A stretch of 64,000 bases of DNA from Cristatella mucedo (lineage: Eukaryota; Bryozoa; Phylactolaemata; Cristatellidae): positions 2,745,001 to 2,809,000 of the forward strand of contig WPIO01000048.1 in NCBI GenBank assembly GCA_009760855.2. The letters run 5' to 3'. Both the position numbers and the translations under genes were made by a program. The notes beneath the pieces are model-generated. The model was not told the DNA's origin and did no database searches. It saw only the letters and a list, made by a program, of their open reading frames with translations. The first letter of the stretch is position 1. Each line of letters begins with the position of its first letter. Below are positions 61,160-64,000 of this stretch, one piece after another.

Positions 61160-64000
61160 TTTTTAGCAGCCAGGTGTTCGGCTAGATTTGGCTCCTAGGG
61201 CGAAAAACGAAGTGTTAGTTTTGCTTAGTGGCTTGACTCCACTGCCAGCAAACCAGGACTTGGATCGTTCGTATGTAGCATCTGATCGTTGAAACGAACA
61301 CCATGTAAGCCGATCCACTTCCTACAAGCTGCTTTAGTTACCAGTCCGTTACAATCAATCCAACCACATCCCACTACCCTTTATTTCAACAGGTCTACTC
61401 GAGCAATGCACTTCCTGCCCAACTGCAGAATACCGAGTCTGAAATAAGCAGTTGGGGCTGTACTAGCGACAATTCAACTACTGTACCTGCACTGGTTCGG
61501 CAAGTGACAACCAAAAGCTAGTTCCAGTCGCTGCAATGCACTTCCTACGTTAGACCTTAAACAAAAGCACGAACCAGGCAGTTTAGTTAAGCCAAATGTT
61601 AGGCAAACGAGGTTTTCAATACAACTGCAGAAAATTCATGAGGCATCAATTCATGAAGCTATGGACCAACTAAAACAGCCATGCTTAACTTTCTCCAAAA
61701 TAGCTATGGGGTGTTCCTCGTACGTCGTCAGCATTTTGTGACATCTATCCTAATCATGTCTGGCCTCAGTGAATATGCATGCATGAATGCAGTGATGTCG
61801 CTTTGTGCAACTAGTTATTACAAATACAAGGTAATCTGAAGCAATCTTATCATTGGTGCTAGGTCAGCGACAGCTCAAGTAGTTGCAAGATCAATCACCG
61901 ACATCACTTGAGGCTCACTAGTAGAGGTGTACAGGGTAAGGTGAAAACGATCAATTGACTAATGCTACATGAATATAGTAGCTGCCACAGCAGTATTTAA
62001 CTGAAGCAGGGTGGAATAGATTCAATGGGAACGATAAACATTTTTATATTCTAGATTAAGAATACTCACCTGTCTTTACGAAATTACTCAATTGCACGTG
62101 CTAACTTTTTTCTTCGGGGCTGAATACTGAGTTACGTTTGAATCATACATTTAAGGCATTCACTGTATCTAAAGCAGTGACAATTCTTTTGGATACATAT
62201 TTTGATGCCAGTTACATTTAAAGTTCCTCACGTAGAAATTAGTTTAAAATTCAAAGTGGCTAGCAAGTTGAGCATCAGCTCTATTGATAGATAATTTGCA
62301 CGTTTGGGTGGCAAAGCCTCGAAACAAACACTGGGACTAAAAGTAATAACAAGTGGAGCAAGACTACTCCCGATTATGGAGCAAAAAGTAGTAGAGTTCA
62401 TATAAAACCAATGGGTAATCAAGCAACCCCCTGGCAAATATCCATTCTGTGCGTAAGCCCAGGAGCTAAGTAACATGTTCTAATACATATAACTGCATGG
62501 CATAAATCGCCGAGTTCCACGAGAAGAGAATAATAAATGAAATCTTTATTTGTACTGCCTGCTGCAAATCATCCAACCAAAGCCAATGGAAATCATCGAC
62601 AGGTTAAGTTACTTCAGCTCCTTGACTGCCAGTCCTAGAAACGTAAGAAACATAACGAGTTAGCAGTGCTGCTTCAACTAGACAAGACTCAACATTAAAC
62701 CACATATAATAAACGCATGTAATAATCATTCACAAGCTCTACCAAGCACAGGCTTCAACAAACTCACCAGTAAGAACTAATTTAGGTACACATTACGGTG
62801 CAGCACTCAATACCACATCACCCAGTTCATGGTATTCATTTTAGCACAGGGCCTCGCGAAGGCCACAACGTAAATCAATTTTAATGCAGAAGTGAATTTA
62901 CTGCACAAAACTCGAAGGCCAGGGACACAAATCACGTGACAAAATGATATGGCCAGTCTGGATGTTCGTCGGATCAGTACAGGTTTTTGCACTCGTCACG
63001 AAATACAAACCAGGCACTGCCAAAGAAATCCCTATTGCACAAGCACACCTGTTTAACATCGTGACCGTGCAGATCCATACTACCGAAACAAGCTGAGGTT
63101 AGTGGATCTATGATAGGCATTAAGTATTGCAACAGGGTAATAATAATAAGCCAGAGACATTATGTTTAGATCAACATGCATCATACACAGAAAAATTAGT
63201 TTAACGGTCTAGTGGCTGTGACATAAAGAAAATCAGGCCATTAGCCACAGTGCACTTCAGCTGGACAACAACAAAAACTAACCACCAGCTCGGTTCGACA
63301 GTAGAAATTGGTCAACAAAGCTATAAGTTATCAAGCTAAGGTGTGCCTGACCAGTGCAAAACACATTCATTAAGTCGCACAACCTTCAGGCTCAAGCAGC
63401 TCAGCAAAGCTGCTCGGTATAAAAATAGAGAGGCACACAATACCATAATCCTACCAAACAGCAGTGGTCGTAGACATTCAGTAATCTAGATCAAGCTAAC
63501 CCACAACAGTTAACTTCGTTGGCGATTCTATCTCAGCTGATACATTACAGCCAGATAAAACCATTATAATCCCAAAGGCAATAGCAGCTGTGGGTGGTAT
63601 TAAGACTGCTTTTAATACATTTTTAAGGCTGCTTCATATTAGAACTTGCGATGTACTGTCCCAAAAGTTTGGACAAATCTTCATAAGAAGCTTAATATAT
63701 AAGGTCGACATAGCAGGTGAGATTTAGAGACTTGTCAAATCGGTCTAATTCGTGCAATCCATTATATTTCAAATCAACCAGCCTAGCGGTATGCAGCGGA
63801 GGTAGAAGTATTGATATAGCAGCCCAGGAATCCCGCAAAGAGCGAGGCTATTATCAGTCCAGCAACTGTCAGCAGGAGTCAAGTCCCAAAAACATTCTGC
63901 ACCATGTCAACATTAAAATCATTTTCAATTAATGTGGTGACCATTGTCGCAAGTCAAGAAACAACCACACAACAAAACACTCAATCGAATTGCACTGTGT
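61160..64000. other. Right-end flank, no gene recognised
   Basis: AT-rich. A minus-strand CAAATAAAG hexamer at about 62.54 kb follows a possible terminal exon (TTTCTAG acceptor, LAVKELK then TAA at about 62.61-62.64 kb), which may be the 3' end of a gene to the right; nothing upstream confirms it. Confidence 0.3.
62608..62635 (-). CDS. Speculative terminal exon of an unidentified minus-strand gene
   Basis: TTACGTTTCTAG acceptor, then a frame LAVKELK-stop, with AATAAA about 70 nt downstream. The protein is unknown and no further exon was found within 1.4 kb, so the evidence is only positional. Confidence 0.2.

Noticed and set aside
63660-63690. CCCAAAAGTTTGGAC resembling a Tc1 terminal repeat
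   Set aside because: No second end or transposase is visible in the remaining 300 bp.

Overview
The window reads as nuclear DNA of an invertebrate metazoan. Genes are split by GT-AG introns, CpG-rich promoters sit in AT-richer surroundings, and microsatellites, truncated non-LTR retrotransposons, tRNA-derived SINEs and DNA transposons are frequent. The phylum cannot be fixed from sequence alone. A full-type KDM4 with Tudor domains, an ARL4-type GTPase and a SPIN-like hAT element fit many lophotrochozoans or other non-fly invertebrates.

Three protein-coding genes can be supported. (1) On the minus strand at 2983-4576 are the first three coding exons of a protein kinase C: pseudosubstrate plus the C1A zinc finger, including the tiny 35-bp second exon and 83-bp third exon typical of PKC genes. 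They start in a CpG island and the rest of the gene lies beyond the left edge. (2) On the plus strand at 15695-16372 is an intronless CDS for an ARL4-type small GTPase with a spliced 5' UTR and a poly(A) signal at 17090. (3) On the minus strand at about 29.4-43.65 kb is a phase-consistent 17-exon model of a KDM4 (JMJD2) histone lysine demethylase: JmjN, JmjC with all metal ligands, a degenerate PHD and a double Tudor. It lacks the second, extended PHD finger.

The rest is mostly repeat. 0-3 kb holds PKC intron DNA with a (CCT)n tract. 5.4-15 kb is gene-poor, with SINEs, long (CT)n tracts and a decayed LINE. 17-29 kb holds LINE 3' ends, a dead Tc1 transposase and two copies of an intron-bearing multicopy gene family with CLWDS and GERFH motifs. 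43.7-54 kb is intergenic with LINE and SINE copies, one nested. 54-58 kb is a second GC-rich zone with unassigned candidate exons. 58.9-61.2 kb holds a compact cluster of LINE ends, a SINE and a 189-bp SPIN-like hAT element with target-site duplications.

The PKC, ARL4 and KDM4 genes are unrelated neighbours (signalling, small GTPase, chromatin); nothing indicates co-regulation.
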